DNA of 64,000 nucleotides from Phycisphaerae bacterium (GTDB lineage: Bacteria > Planctomycetota > Phycisphaerae > Tepidisphaerales > Tepidisphaeraceae), in assembly GCA_026004655.1 (NCBI GenBank), contig BPJO01000002.1, positions 235,787 through 299,786 on the forward strand, read 5' to 3'. The notes under the pieces were generated by a model. The model ran no database searches, was not told the origin of the DNA, and was given only the letters and a program-made list of their open reading frames with translations. Positions 44,631 to 52,969 of this stretch are shown piece after piece. Every line of letters starts with the position of its first letter. Position 1 is the first letter of the stretch. Position numbers and translations under genes: made by a program.

Positions 44631-46568
44631 ATGGCAATACTCCCCGCCAATCTCCGCGCGTGTCAGTAATCAACTGAGGTCGAACGTCGCACTGAGTCAG
44701 ATCCAGCGGACACAGGCACGATTACTCCAAACCCAGAACCAGTTGACCACCGGACGTCAACTTAACACGCCCTTCCGACAACCCCGGCGATGCGACCATC
44801 GCTCAACAGCTGCGTAAAACACTCGAACGACGAGACGCCTATAACACGAATCTCGAACGTGCCCGCAACGGTCTGAGTGAAGTCGATACCACGCTCGGTC
44901 AGGTTTCAGATCTGCTCCTACAAGCGCAACAGCTGGCCAGTGCCAACGTTGGTGATACTGTTACTCAGGACGAACGAGATGGGGCCCGCCCAATTGGTCA
45001 AGAGCATCTACCAACAGTTACTGACCCTGGGCAACAAGAGTTTTGAAGGTAGTTACCTGTTTGCAGGTGACAAGCTCGATCGTCCCCCGTTTGAAGAGTT
45101 TGCCGGAGGCATCAAGTTCAATGGTTCAGAACAAACACTGGCCAATCAGTTCGATGATGCCTACTCGGGTACTCTTCAGGTCAACGGGGCCGAAGTCTGG
45201 GGGGCGCTTTCCACTCGAGTCGAATCCTCACAGGATAATTCCCCCGTTCTCCTTCCTTCGACCCGGATCATTGACCTGGCCGGGACCACGGGCCAGGGCA
45301 TAACGCTGGGAGTGATTCGAATCAGTGACGGGACCAATACCGCCAACATCGATCTGACCCAGGCGCGATACGATTCAGGACGTGATCGACACGATCAACA
45401 ATGCGGGGATAGGTTCGTTGACGGCCTCGTTCAACGGAGCGGGCAACGGAATTCAGATCACCGGTGGGCCTAGCGACAACATTACGGTCACCGACATCGG
45501 GGGTGGTAAGACGGCAGCGGATCTGGGGATCCGCACCACGGTCTCCGGGGGACCAGGGCGCCCCCGGTCATCGGACTGGATATTCAACCCAAAATTACAC
45601 CTCTGACCCCCGTTTCTGCTCTTAACAATGGGTTAGGTATCGATACCACCGGATTCACGATCACCAACGGCACTCAGTCGGCTAGCATCGATCTGTCATC
45701 CGTAGTGACCGTGGAGGATCTGTTGAACGAGATTAATGCTGCCGGTGTGGGAGTCCGGGCCGAGATCAAACCGGACGGAAAAGGTTTGCGCATACTGAAT
45801 CCGACACAGGGCAATGAATTGCGGATTTCAGAGAACGGGGGAACGACCGCATCGGATTTGGGTTTGCGGTCGTTTGATCCCACGAGTCGACTAACCGAAC
45901 TGAACGCCGGTCGGGGCGTCCGGAGGGTAGACGGGATCGATTTTCGAATCACGGATAGTAATGGAGTCGGGTTTGATGTCGATCTGAATGCTTCTATGCA
46001 GACGGTGCAGGACGTGATCGACGCGATCAACGCCGCAGCGGTTCTGGCAGGCGCAGGTGTGACAGCCGGATTCGCATCCAACGGGAACGGGATTGTGATC
46101 ACCGACACTGCCGGGGGATCCGGGACACTTACATTGACACCCCAGAACTTTTCCGGTGCGGCGTCGGATCTCGGAATCAACAAACCATCCTCCGGCGGAA
46201 TCATTTCCGGGGATGACGTTCATCCTGTGGTGGCTCAGGGGATTTTCGCCAACGTGGACAAACTGCAAAGGGCGATGCTGGCCGGGGATCAAAAAGCCAT
46301 GACCGAAGCCGCCGACGCACTCAAAGCCGATTACGACCGTGTGGTACGCAAACGGGGAGAAGTCGGCGCGGTGGTGCAGGACATCGAAGCCCGCCAAAAC
46401 CGTCTGGAAGATCAGAACATCACCACGAAGGAACTGCTTTCCAAAATCGAAGACACCGATTTTACGAAGGCGATTAGCGATTTTTCTCTGTTACAGACGA
46501 GTTTGCAGGCAAGCCTGCAAACCACGGGGCAGGTGCTGAGCCTGTCCTTGATGGATTTTCTGAGATGA
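44631..46568 (+). CDS. flgL: flagellar hook-associated protein 3, five frameshifts
   Basis: A FlgL of ~645 residues pieced together from several frames. ATG 44631 reads MAILPANL, then after skipping one base near 44652 continues ARVSNQLRSNVALSQIQRTQ; further single insertions near 44773, 44985 and 45366 and a shift near 45545 restore TPSDNPGDATIAQQLRKTL, AQLVKSIYQQLLTLGNKSF and QADTIQDVIDTINNAG. The end ISDFSLLQTSLQASLQTTGQVLSLSLMDFL is typical. The intact motifs on both sides of each break point to base-calling errors. It follows flgK by 2 bases. Confidence 0.85.
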
Positions 46569-46575
46569 AACAATT

Positions 46576-46592
46576 CTGGCACGCTGATTGCA
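46576..46592 (+). promoter_or_regulatory. sigma-54 promoter P4 (fliW-csrA-fliC)
   Basis: CTGGCACG-CTGA-TTGCA: GG at 46578-46579 and GC at 46590-46591, a full consensus match. Predicted start near 46603, giving a ~390-base leader before fliW. No other promoter is obvious before csrA or fliC. Confidence 0.9.
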
Positions 46593-46602
46593 TGAAGTAT
46601 TG

Positions 46603-46989
46603 TTGTGATACAAGAAGTTCTTCAGATTCGCAAAGAAAGCGACAGGGGCGCAGAAAAAGTTGCGCGGAGGCGCAACGATTGCAGGGGAAGCCACCGGGGG
46701 TGTGGACAACCGGTGGAAGCGATGTGGAAAGTCGCCCGCGATCGTCGGAGTGGTCGCAGGAAAGTCAAAGCGTGGATCGGTGGGAAATCCGACACGCAAC
46801 GGTCCGACGGGGTGCGTCGGTCCGGTGAAAAGTCAGTGTGCCGACGCGAGAGTCTGGTTGGAAACCGGTCTCGGACGTCACACGGTCGGATGGACCGCCC
46901 GTGGCACGTAGGTTGGACCCTCGAGTCTGCCAGGGATCGGCAGACCGCGTCAGGCGGGTAGCCTGTCGCAGAAACGAAACGGAGTTCGT
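46603..46989 (+). ncRNA. GGA-hairpin leader, candidate CsrA-binding RNA
   Basis: Non-coding leader of fliW with about 15 GGA triplets and a chain of hairpins found by eye. GGA lies in the loop of: 46659-46676 (GTTGCGC stem), 46691-46716 (CCACCGG stem), 46719-46735, 46738-46757, 46770-46797, 46847-46873 (exact GGA triloop), 46883-46897 (CGGTC stem) and 46925-46945 (GTCTGCC stem). Hairpins 46804-46820 and 46951-46965 lack GGA. CsrA dimers bind GGA in hairpin loops, and CsrB/RsmZ-type RNAs have this layout, so this leader probably titrates or senses CsrA. No terminator is seen before fliW, so it is drawn as a leader rather than a separate sRNA. Confidence 0.75.
46974..46989 (+). promoter_or_regulatory. 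fliW SD inside a CsrA-type hairpin
   Basis: ACGAA, loop ACGGAG, TTCGT: the GGAG in the loop is the fliW SD and the stem ends directly before the ATG. CsrA bound here would block fliW translation. Confidence 0.65.
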
Positions 46990-47436
46990 ATGGAGATCGT
47001 TACCTCTCGATTCGGAACGCTGAGTGTCGATGATGAGCGAATCATCACGTTCACCAAGGGACTACTCGGCTTTCCCGGTCGCACGAAGTTTGCCCTCATT
47101 CAGACCAGCGAGGAGAACTACTTCTTCTGGTTGCAGAGTACGGAGGATCCGAATCTGGCCTTCGTCGTGACCGACCCGACCACGTTCTTTAAGGATTACG
47201 AGGTCCCGTTGCGTGAGGAGACGCAGCTGGAACTCGAACTGACCGACCCCTCGGCAGCCCAGGTGTTCGTCATCTGCAATAAGATCGGCGAATGGTTGAC
47301 CGGGAACCTGCTCGGTCCCATCGTGGTCAACGTCGCAAACTGTTTCGCGACTCAGGTCGTTCTGACCGAGAAGAAGTGGAACACGCGACAGCCGTTGCTG
47401 AAGCTCCAGTCCGAAGTGCTTGCCAAGTCCGCCTGA
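46990..47436 (+). CDS. fliW: flagellar assembly factor FliW
   Basis: A 148-residue FliW: ITFTKGLLGFPGRTKFALIQ, FFWLQSTEDPNLAFVV, GNLLGPIVVNVANCFATQVVL. FliW binds CsrA and releases flagellin mRNA from repression, and also binds flagellin, so that flagellin level controls its own translation. It lies directly upstream of csrA and fliC, the standard arrangement. Its own SD sits in a GGA hairpin loop, suggesting CsrA feedback on FliW as well. Confidence 0.95.
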   Translation: MEIVTSRFGTLSVDDERIITFTKGLLGFPGRTKFALIQTSEENYFFWLQSTEDPNLAFVVTDPTTFFKDYEVPLREETQLELELTDPSAAQVFVICNKIGEWLTGNLLGPIVVNVANCFATQVVLTEKKWNTRQPLLKLQSEVLAKSA

Positions 47437-47523
47437 AAAATCAGTCGGAACTTCGGCCCTTAACGGACATGTTTTTACACGGATCGTGCAGGTCGCCTAA
47501 AGTTGTTCAGGCACCGGGCACGG

Positions 47524-47543
47524 GCGCACGACGGATCGTGCGC
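47524..47543 (+). promoter_or_regulatory. CsrA-type GGA hairpin in csrA leader
   Basis: GCGCACGA, loop CGGA, TCGTGCGC: a perfect 8-bp stem with GGA in the loop, 45 bases before the csrA ATG. A second strong hairpin (47549-47570) lies between it and the GGAG SD at 47577. Confidence 0.65.
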
Positions 47544-47587
47544 GGACCGTGGGCCGGTTTCCCGGCTCACACAACAGGAGTCAAGCA

Positions 47588-47845
47588 ATGCTCGTACTGT
47601 CACGTCAACGCGACGAAACCATCATGATCGGTGATGACATCGAAGTCACCGTGGTCGATATTCGGGGCGACAAAGTTCGGCTCGGGATTACCGCACCGAA
47701 GGAAATCGCCGTTCACAGGAAAGAAGTTTATGAGGCGATCAAGAAAGAGAATAAGATGGCAGCCCAGGTCAAACCTGAGGACATCACCGGTCTCGGAAAT
47801 GTCGCCCCTAAACCCGTTAATAACCCGTCCAAACCCCAGTCATAA
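47588..47845 (+). CDS. csrA: carbon storage regulator CsrA
   Basis: An 85-residue Csr[43 protein letters not shown], with the RNA-binding residues Leu4 and Arg44 (VHR) conserved. It is a dimeric RNA-binding protein that recognises GGA in hairpin loops. It has a ~25-residue C-terminal extension compared with E. coli CsrA, a feature of CsrA proteins controlled by FliW. ATG 47588 has AGGAG 7 bases upstream. It lies between fliW and fliC. Confidence 0.95.
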   Translation: MLVLSRQRDETIMIGDDIEVTVVDIRGDKVRLGITAPKEIAVHRKEVYEAIKKENKMAAQVKPEDITGLGNVAPKPVNNPSKPQS

Positions 47846-47860
47846 GGAACGAATCTCCTG

Positions 47861-47951
47861 GCGACCTTGTGGTCGCGGAAACGCACGCTTGAGACGGCGT
47901 TTCAAACGGGCAACGGACGCCCGTTCAATAACATCAATCATGGAGGATTGA
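47861..47951 (+). promoter_or_regulatory. flagellin leader: tandem hairpins with two CsrA-type sites
   Basis: Four hairpins in a row: 47861-47876, 47878-47903, 47905-47925 (AACGGGC, loop AACGGAC, GCCCGTT) and 47934-47951 (TCAATC, loop ATGGAG, GATTGA). The last loop holds the fliC SD and the stem ends one base before the ATG. Two GGA loops 27 bases apart, the second over the SD, is the arrangement CsrA uses on the Bacillus subtilis hag leader. Confidence 0.75.
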
Positions 47952-47952
47952 C

Positions 47953-49380
47953 ATGTCCCGCATCAACACCAATGTCTCAGCCTTGACCGCTCAGCGAGGG
48001 CTTTCCCGGTCACAGAATGCGCTTAGTAGCACTCTGGAACGTTTGAGTACCGGACTCAAGATCAATCGGGGTGCCGATGACCCGGCGGGTCTGATCGCTT
48101 CGGAATCTCTCCGTTCGGAAATAAGCGGAATCAAACAGGCGATCGACAACTCCCAACGAGCAAGTAACGTCATCGCCACCGCAGAAGCCGCTCTCAGCGA
48201 GGTCGCGTCGCTACTTCTGAACATCAAGGATCTGGTCGTCGAAGCCGCCAACTCCGGGGCTTTGTCCCGTGAAGAGATCGAAGCCAACCAGCTCCAGGTC
48301 GATTCGGCCATCGAGTCGATCACCCGGATCAGTAATACCACCACTTTTGCGGGCCTTCGACTATTGGACGGCAGCCTGGACTACATCACGTCCGGGGTGT
48401 CCAACTCGGCTTTCACGAGTCTGCAGATCAATCAGGCCAACTTCGGAACGGCTGATTACATACCGGTCAACGTCGAGGTCATCACGTCGGCCCAGCAGGC
48501 GCAGTTGCAGTATCGCGCTTCTGCCGTCGCCGGAACTGTTACCCTCGAGATCAACGGTGTGGAAGGTGTGGATACGTTGACATTCGCTTCGGGCACGGGG
48601 GTGGGTTCGATCATGAGCGCGGTCAACAGGATTCAGGACGTGACCGGTATCCGGGCGATGGCGATTAACCCCGGGAACATCGCTTCGGGAATTCAGTTCG
48701 TTTCGACCGGTTGGGGATCAAGACAGTTCGTTTCCGTGCGTGCCCAAAGCGGGACTTTCAATACCGTGGATGTGGACGGTAATGCGCGGACACGGGATAC
48801 AGGCCGCGACGCTCAGGCGACGATCAACGGTGCCCTGACGGTCGGTGACGGATTGAAAGTCAAACTCAACACGTCCACGCTTGATATCGAACTCGAGCTC
48901 AATTCCGCTTTCGGGCTGGGAACCCAATCGTTTGCCATCACCGGTGGAGGGGCGTTGTTCCAGCTCGGTTCAAAAGTCAATGCCAACCAGCAGGTCAACA
49001 TCGGAATCCAGTCTGTCGCTGCCAGCAAACTCGGTGATAATGATATCGGTTATCTGAACGATGTCGTAGCAGGGGGAGATGCCTCCCTGATTTCCGGGAA
49101 CGCGGACAAAGCCAGTAAGATCATTGAAAAAGCCATACAACAGGTCGCGGTCATGCGTGGAAGGCTCGGTGCGTTCGAGAAAAACACCCTCGAAACCAGT
49201 ATCAATTCCATGCAGGTCGCTTTGGAGAATGTCACTGCCAGTGAATCGAGCATCCGCGACGCGGACTTTGCTTACGAGACGGCCCAGTTGACGCGGAATC
49301 AGATCCTGACCCAGGCCGGGACCAGTGTCTTGGCGACGGCCAACAGCACCCCCCAGCAAGTGCTGCAACTCCTGCAGTAA
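47953..49380 (+). CDS. fliC: flagellin
   Basis: A 475-residue flagellin: N-terminal D0/D1 MSRINTNVSALTAQRGLSRS, RLSTGLKINRGADDPAGLIA, a flagellin-IN type variable middle, and C-terminal SSIRDADFAYETAQLTRNQI ... LLQ. It is exported and polymerised into the filament. It follows csrA by 107 bases without a clear promoter of its own, so it is probably expressed from sigma-54 promoter P4 and held by CsrA until FliW releases it. Confidence 0.95.
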   Translation: MSRINTNVSALTAQRGLSRSQNALSSTLERLSTGLKINRGADDPAGLIASESLRSEISGIKQAIDNSQRASNVIATAEAALSEVASLLLNIKDLVVEAANSGALSREEIEANQLQVDSAIESITRISNTTTFAGLRLLDGSLDYITSGVSNSAFTSLQINQANFGTADYIPVNVEVITSAQQAQLQYRASAVAGTVTLEINGVEGVDTLTFASGTGVGSIMSAVNRIQDVTGIRAMAINPGNIASGIQFVSTGWGSRQFVSVRAQSGTFNTVDVDGNARTRDTGRDAQATINGALTVGDGLKVKLNTSTLDIELELNSAFGLGTQSFAITGGGALFQLGSKVNANQQVNIGIQSVAASKLGDNDIGYLNDVVAGGDASLISGNADKASKIIEKAIQQVAVMRGRLGAFEKNTLETSINSMQVALENVTASESSIRDADFAYETAQLTRNQILTQAGTSVLATANSTPQQVLQLLQ

Positions 49381-49409
49381 CAATGGGTTATCCGTATGGA
49401 AGGGGTCCA

Positions 49410-49435
49410 GTGGGGTCGGCCAGTTCCGACCCCAC
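49410..49435 (+). terminator. terminator-like hairpin after fliC
   Basis: GTGGGGTCGG, 6-base loop, CCGACCCCAC: a perfect 10-bp stem 30 bases past the flagellin stop. No T run on either strand; it may act for both convergent genes or protect the mRNA end. Confidence 0.55.
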
Positions 49436-49452
49436 GGGCTTAGGTCGGTCGG

Positions 49453-50247
49453 TCAGGACTTCGGACCCGTCCGATGACGTTGTCTCAGGGCTTCTCCCAT
49501 CACGATAGCCGACGCGTGTGACAATGACAGAGTGCTGGCGCCGGGAATTGTCGGGATCGAAATGAATCGGTCGCAAGCTTCCCGTACCGCACCCGAAAGC
49601 CCGCGTTTCTCCCCCCCGATACAGAGACAAACCGGATGAGTCAGATTACGTTCGAATACGGATCGTTTCGCCCCGGCTAAACATCCGTATATCCGGATAG
49701 ACTGTTTCTGAAGGGCTTGAAGTAGATCAACCTGATCGAACTGGACCAGAGGCACCCGTTCCAAGGCACCGGAGCTGGACCGGGCGACTTCCGTTTCGTC
49801 AAAATCCCACAAATGCTTCTTGATCAGAACCGCATGAACTCCCACCGCATCGGCGGTTCGGAGCGTGAATCCCAGATTCCGTGCGTCGTCTACCCCCTCG
49901 AGCATCAGTAAAAGGGGACGTTGCACGTGGGCCGGAAGGTAGTCCAGAAGCTGTTGACCCGTCCACCGGGGGATCGGCGCACAGACCGCCATTACGCCCC
50001 CGTGTGATTTTCCGTGCGCCAATGCGTTCAATTCCTCGGACCCAACTCGTTTGATCGGGATGTCAGCTTGCTCAGCGGCTTGACGCAGGTCCTGCGTTTT
50101 GGATTCGGGGATGTCGTGTTTCAAAAGCACCACCTGAATCCGACGTCTTCGGGCCTTCAGCGCAGCCATCACACAGGGCAGTCCTTCCAGATGAATCATT
50201 CCGAATACTATATACGACCAAGGGAGGGGATTCGCCTGGCCGATCAC
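49453..50247 (-). CDS. TrmH/RlmB-family rRNA 2'-O-methyltransferase
   Basis: A 264-residue SPOUT-fold RNA methyltransferase. N-terminal substrate-binding region YIVFGMIHLEGLPCVMAAL; motif 1 LLMLEGVDDARNLGFTLRTADAVG; SSSGALERVPLVQ; motif 2 CLCIGGEKRGLS; motif 3 IPTIPGASTLSLSHASAIV. The likely target is a 23S rRNA or tRNA guanosine 2'-OH. The GTG at 50247 is used because the family homology begins before the ATG at 50199. Confidence 0.87.
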   Translation of the reverse strand: MIGQANPLPWSYIVFGMIHLEGLPCVMAALKARRRRIQVVLLKHDIPESKTQDLRQAAEQADIPIKRVGSEELNALAHGKSHGGVMAVCAPIPRWTGQQLLDYLPAHVQRPLLLMLEGVDDARNLGFTLRTADAVGVHAVLIKKHLWDFDETEVARSSSGALERVPLVQFDQVDLLQALQKQSIRIYGCLAGAKRSVFERNLTHPVCLCIGGEKRGLSGAVREACDRFISIPTIPGASTLSLSHASAIVMGEALRQRHRTGPKS

Positions 50248-50305
50248 GGTTCGACTCGAGCATCCCCGCCTCGTGGGGATTTATACCGGTGGAGACAACA
50301 ATCGG

Positions 50306-50719
50306 TTACGAATCATCTTCGGGCAATCGTTCTCCTGAGAGGGTGTATTTGTAAACAACCCCGTTGGGTTTGACCCATTCCAACGTTCCGACGATCCGCG
50401 CGCCATCCCTCCGACCGGTCCATTGGAGCGTTCCTTGACTGGAACTGGACATGCTAGCGGTAAAGGTCGATGGGGCGTCCGTCGGAACGGTGTAGGGCAC
50501 GGTGTGAAATCCGTACATGGCAAAAGCTTCGCTGGACAGCTCGTTGTTATGGAACAACGCAGCATCCCGGAAAGATTTGGCACCGTTCTGGGTCGAAGCG
50601 GCGTCGGGGGTGAAATGAATGTTCCATGCCCCGACGAATACGTCTTGTGCACGTGCTTCCAGTGCACCAAAAAGCAGGGACAGAATCATGGCAGAACGAA
50701 CAAGCCGAGGCGAATGCAT
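50306..50719 (-). CDS. small exported protein, unknown
   Basis: A 137-residue protein with a signal peptide (SAMILSLLFGALEARAQ) and a beta-rich mature part (VFVGAWNIHFTPD, TFTASMSSSSQGTLQWTG, IVGTLEWVKPNGVVYKYTLSGERL) that looks like a small lipocalin-like or barrel fold. No family recognised. GGAGATCGAGCC precedes the ATG. It lies between the DUF4139 gene (91 bases) and the methyltransferase gene on the same strand. Confidence 0.75.
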   Translation of the reverse strand: MHSPRLVRSAMILSLLFGALEARAQDVFVGAWNIHFTPDAASTQNGAKSFRDAALFHNNELSSEAFAMYGFHTVPYTVPTDAPSTFTASMSSSSQGTLQWTGRRDGARIVGTLEWVKPNGVVYKYTLSGERLPEDDS

Positions 50720-50810
50720 GGCTCGATCTCCAGTAAATCACGTCACACCAGGAAAGATGTATGATTCAAACCGTCCCGGAGCAAATCAAAACAAGATTTT
50801 TGTGGACCGA

Positions 50811-52853
50811 TTATTCCAGTGTCAACGAGGAGACGAGTCTTTCCAGTTCTTCCTGAGCTTTGTCAACTCGAGTCTTGATCTGATCGGTTTCTGCCTGGAT
50901 TGTTTCCAGTTGCGTTTCCTGTTCATTGAGCTTGGTAAGCAACCGGTTGTAGTACTGGCTGTTAGAATCGACGGTGCGCATGTTTTCCCGGATTCGGGAC
51001 TGTTCTCGGGTAATACGTTCGATCTGCTGGTTTTTCTGATCGATCTGTCGCTGGAGGTCTGCGATTGCCTGTTTGCGACTAATCACATCACTAAGGGCTT
51101 TACGGACTGATTCGGGGAGAGTTCCGGTTCGGGTATACCTGATCAGCAGGTCGATATCCGCAGGAAGGACAGCCACGGTTTGGCGATGAACTTTTTCTTC
51201 GGTGATGTCGAGAGACTTTTTGGTCTGTCGAGGGGTTTGGATCTTAAACCGATACAACGATTGCGTTGTTTCCACTGGTTCGGGGGATTGCACCAGCTGC
51301 CAGTCGGGGGTAATCGGGTGCTCGAGGATCACGGTTTTATCTCGATCGGACTTGTTTTGAAGATCGTAGGTGGTTTTTTTTCGACTTTTGTGGGTCAGAT
51401 CCAGAACCCCTTTGACGATTTTTCCCGCAACGATTTCGGACTGTTGTTCGATACGGGTCTGCACGAGGGTTTGCAGGTCGATTCCGTAACTCAGAAGACG
51501 TTTTTCGCCCGGTGGGAGGTTGTCGATTTTAGCATCCCCGGCATACGACCCGTCATCAAAGACCGTGATCGGGCCTTGTAACAGGTGTTTGTCGGTCTTA
51601 TTTGTGATTTCTGCCCCATTCAGGGGGTTATTCGGTAGAACCGAGGCGTTATAGATCGACACCTTTTCGACCCCGATTTTATCCGAAACGATGGGGATCA
51701 TCGCACTTTGTTGACGTGGAAGCGACACATTCCCGACCGTGTATTCGAACAATTCTCCCACTCTGGCGCCCGAGGCGAGAGACCGGATCGATGCGGTGGG
51801 GTCGATCGGTGTCGAAATCAATGCGTCTGCGGCACCGGGTGCCATCGCCGCTGCCGATCGATTGGCTTGCTTTTCAAAAAAGCCTCGCTCAAGGGATTTT
51901 CTCGAAGCCAGTTCATTGGTTGCATCCATCGACAGACCGCCTTCATAGGTTTGGGGTCGAAGAGATTCATAAAGTTCTAGTTTCACTTCCGGGCGTGTGA
52001 CATACAGGGGCTGGTACAAGTTCATCACGAAACTGATCGGCTGACCGGATACGAGGCTGAGCTGGACATTGTTCCAGTCATTATCGGTCTGATTTTCCAC
52101 GATGGCCCATCCTTGCAAGAGATTGGAGTCATCGGTCAGAACCAATCGATAACTGGTTTTCCAGACAGGGGACTCCACGACGTATCCAAGTCGGACACGT
52201 CTTTCACCTTGTCCGGAAAACCGGATCGTAACGGTTTTCTTATCCTGATTTCTTGACCGGGCGATGGCTTGAAGTGCTTTGGTCAGTTCGTTTTGTAGCT
52301 CTGGGTCTTTCAGTTCAAATCGGGTCACCCGGTCGAGTTCGATTTGCCGGATGCTTGAACCGTCCAAGAGATTCACGTACCAGACCGTGATCGGTTCGGC
52401 TTCTTTTTTCTCTTGGACTTTTCGTTCTTCGACGCCCAAGATCGTGCCTTGGTATTTTTCTCCGACCAGTTCGAGGCTGAGCTGGGTTCCCCGCAACTGC
52501 TGCAACAGAGATGCCAAGGACGGGTTACTTGACAGATCGACCTGAAAACTGCTCAGCGTCTTTTCCAGAGGGTTGGACGAGGGGTATTGAAGGGCTGAAA
52601 CCATTCCGCCATCTAAATCTTGTAATACCAAAGACTTAAGAACGTCATTCAGTTGTTTCTGGTCAAACCGCAGTTCGGTTATACCTTCTCCCCGGACGTT
52701 GCCGAAATGTTCGAAATATCCCACCCCCGAGCTGAACAGAACCACTTTTTGGACGGGTAAAACGGGTTCTGGCAGTTTCTCCTGGGCGTAGATGACAGAT
52801 GTCATCAAAGCGGTGATTAAGGCCGGGGCGGGGATCAGATAAGCTTTCGGCAT
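50811..52853 (-). CDS. exported DUF4139 protein
   Basis: A 680-residue protein with a signal peptide ending near SVIYAQ, a start VQKVVLFSSGVGYFEHFG typical of DUF4139 proteins, the DUF4139 beta-rich core at about 190-590 (RVRLGYVVESPVWKTSYRLV, LQGWAIVENQTDNDWNNVQLSLVSG), and a C-terminal coiled coil of ~80 residues (IADLQRQIDQKNQQIERITR). The function of the family is unknown; a distant relation to mucoidy inhibitor A is often noted. Periplasmic or surface location is expected. Confidence 0.87.
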   Translation of the reverse strand: MPKAYLIPAPALITALMTSVIYAQEKLPEPVLPVQKVVLFSSGVGYFEHFGNVRGEGITELRFDQKQLNDVLKSLVLQDLDGGMVSALQYPSSNPLEKTLSSFQVDLSSNPSLASLLQQLRGTQLSLELVGEKYQGTILGVEERKVQEKKEAEPITVWYVNLLDGSSIRQIELDRVTRFELKDPELQNELTKALQAIARSRNQDKKTVTIRFSGQGERRVRLGYVVESPVWKTSYRLVLTDDSNLLQGWAIVENQTDNDWNNVQLSLVSGQPISFVMNLYQPLYVTRPEVKLELYESLRPQTYEGGLSMDATNELASRKSLERGFFEKQANRSAAAMAPGAADALISTPIDPTASIRSLASGARVGELFEYTVGNVSLPRQQSAMIPIVSDKIGVEKVSIYNASVLPNNPLNGAEITNKTDKHLLQGPITVFDDGSYAGDAKIDNLPPGEKRLLSYGIDLQTLVQTRIEQQSEIVAGKIVKGVLDLTHKSRKKTTYDLQNKSDRDKTVILEHPITPDWQLVQSPEPVETTQSLYRFKIQTPRQTKKSLDITEEKVHRQTVAVLPADIDLLIRYTRTGTLPESVRKALSDVISRKQAIADLQRQIDQKNQQIERITREQSRIRENMRTVDSNSQYYNRLLTKLNEQETQLETIQAETDQIKTRVDKAQEELERLVSSLTLE

Positions 52854-52969
52854 GGTTCAATTCTCCTGTTCGAAGAGGGTATCCAAACGGATGTATCATA
52901 GTTGGACGCAATGGGGAGACGAAAGTTTCATGTCCGAACGTTAATTTTGCCGATGGGTTATCGGACGAT

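Noticed and set aside
44240..45560. Programmed ribosomal frameshifting in flgK and flgL
   Set aside because: Five or more shifts of the same sign without slippery heptamers or stimulatory structures; similar errors occur in unrelated genes such as atpC.
46901..46917. Second sigma-54-like site (TGGCACG-TAGG-TTGGA)
   Set aside because: The -12 GC is replaced by GG, and it lies inside the GGA-hairpin leader; probably chance.
46565..46961. Reading frames of 87 and 118 codons in the fliW leader
   Set aside because: Arg/Ser/Gly-rich without any fold; the strong chain of stems with GGA loops explains the sequence better.
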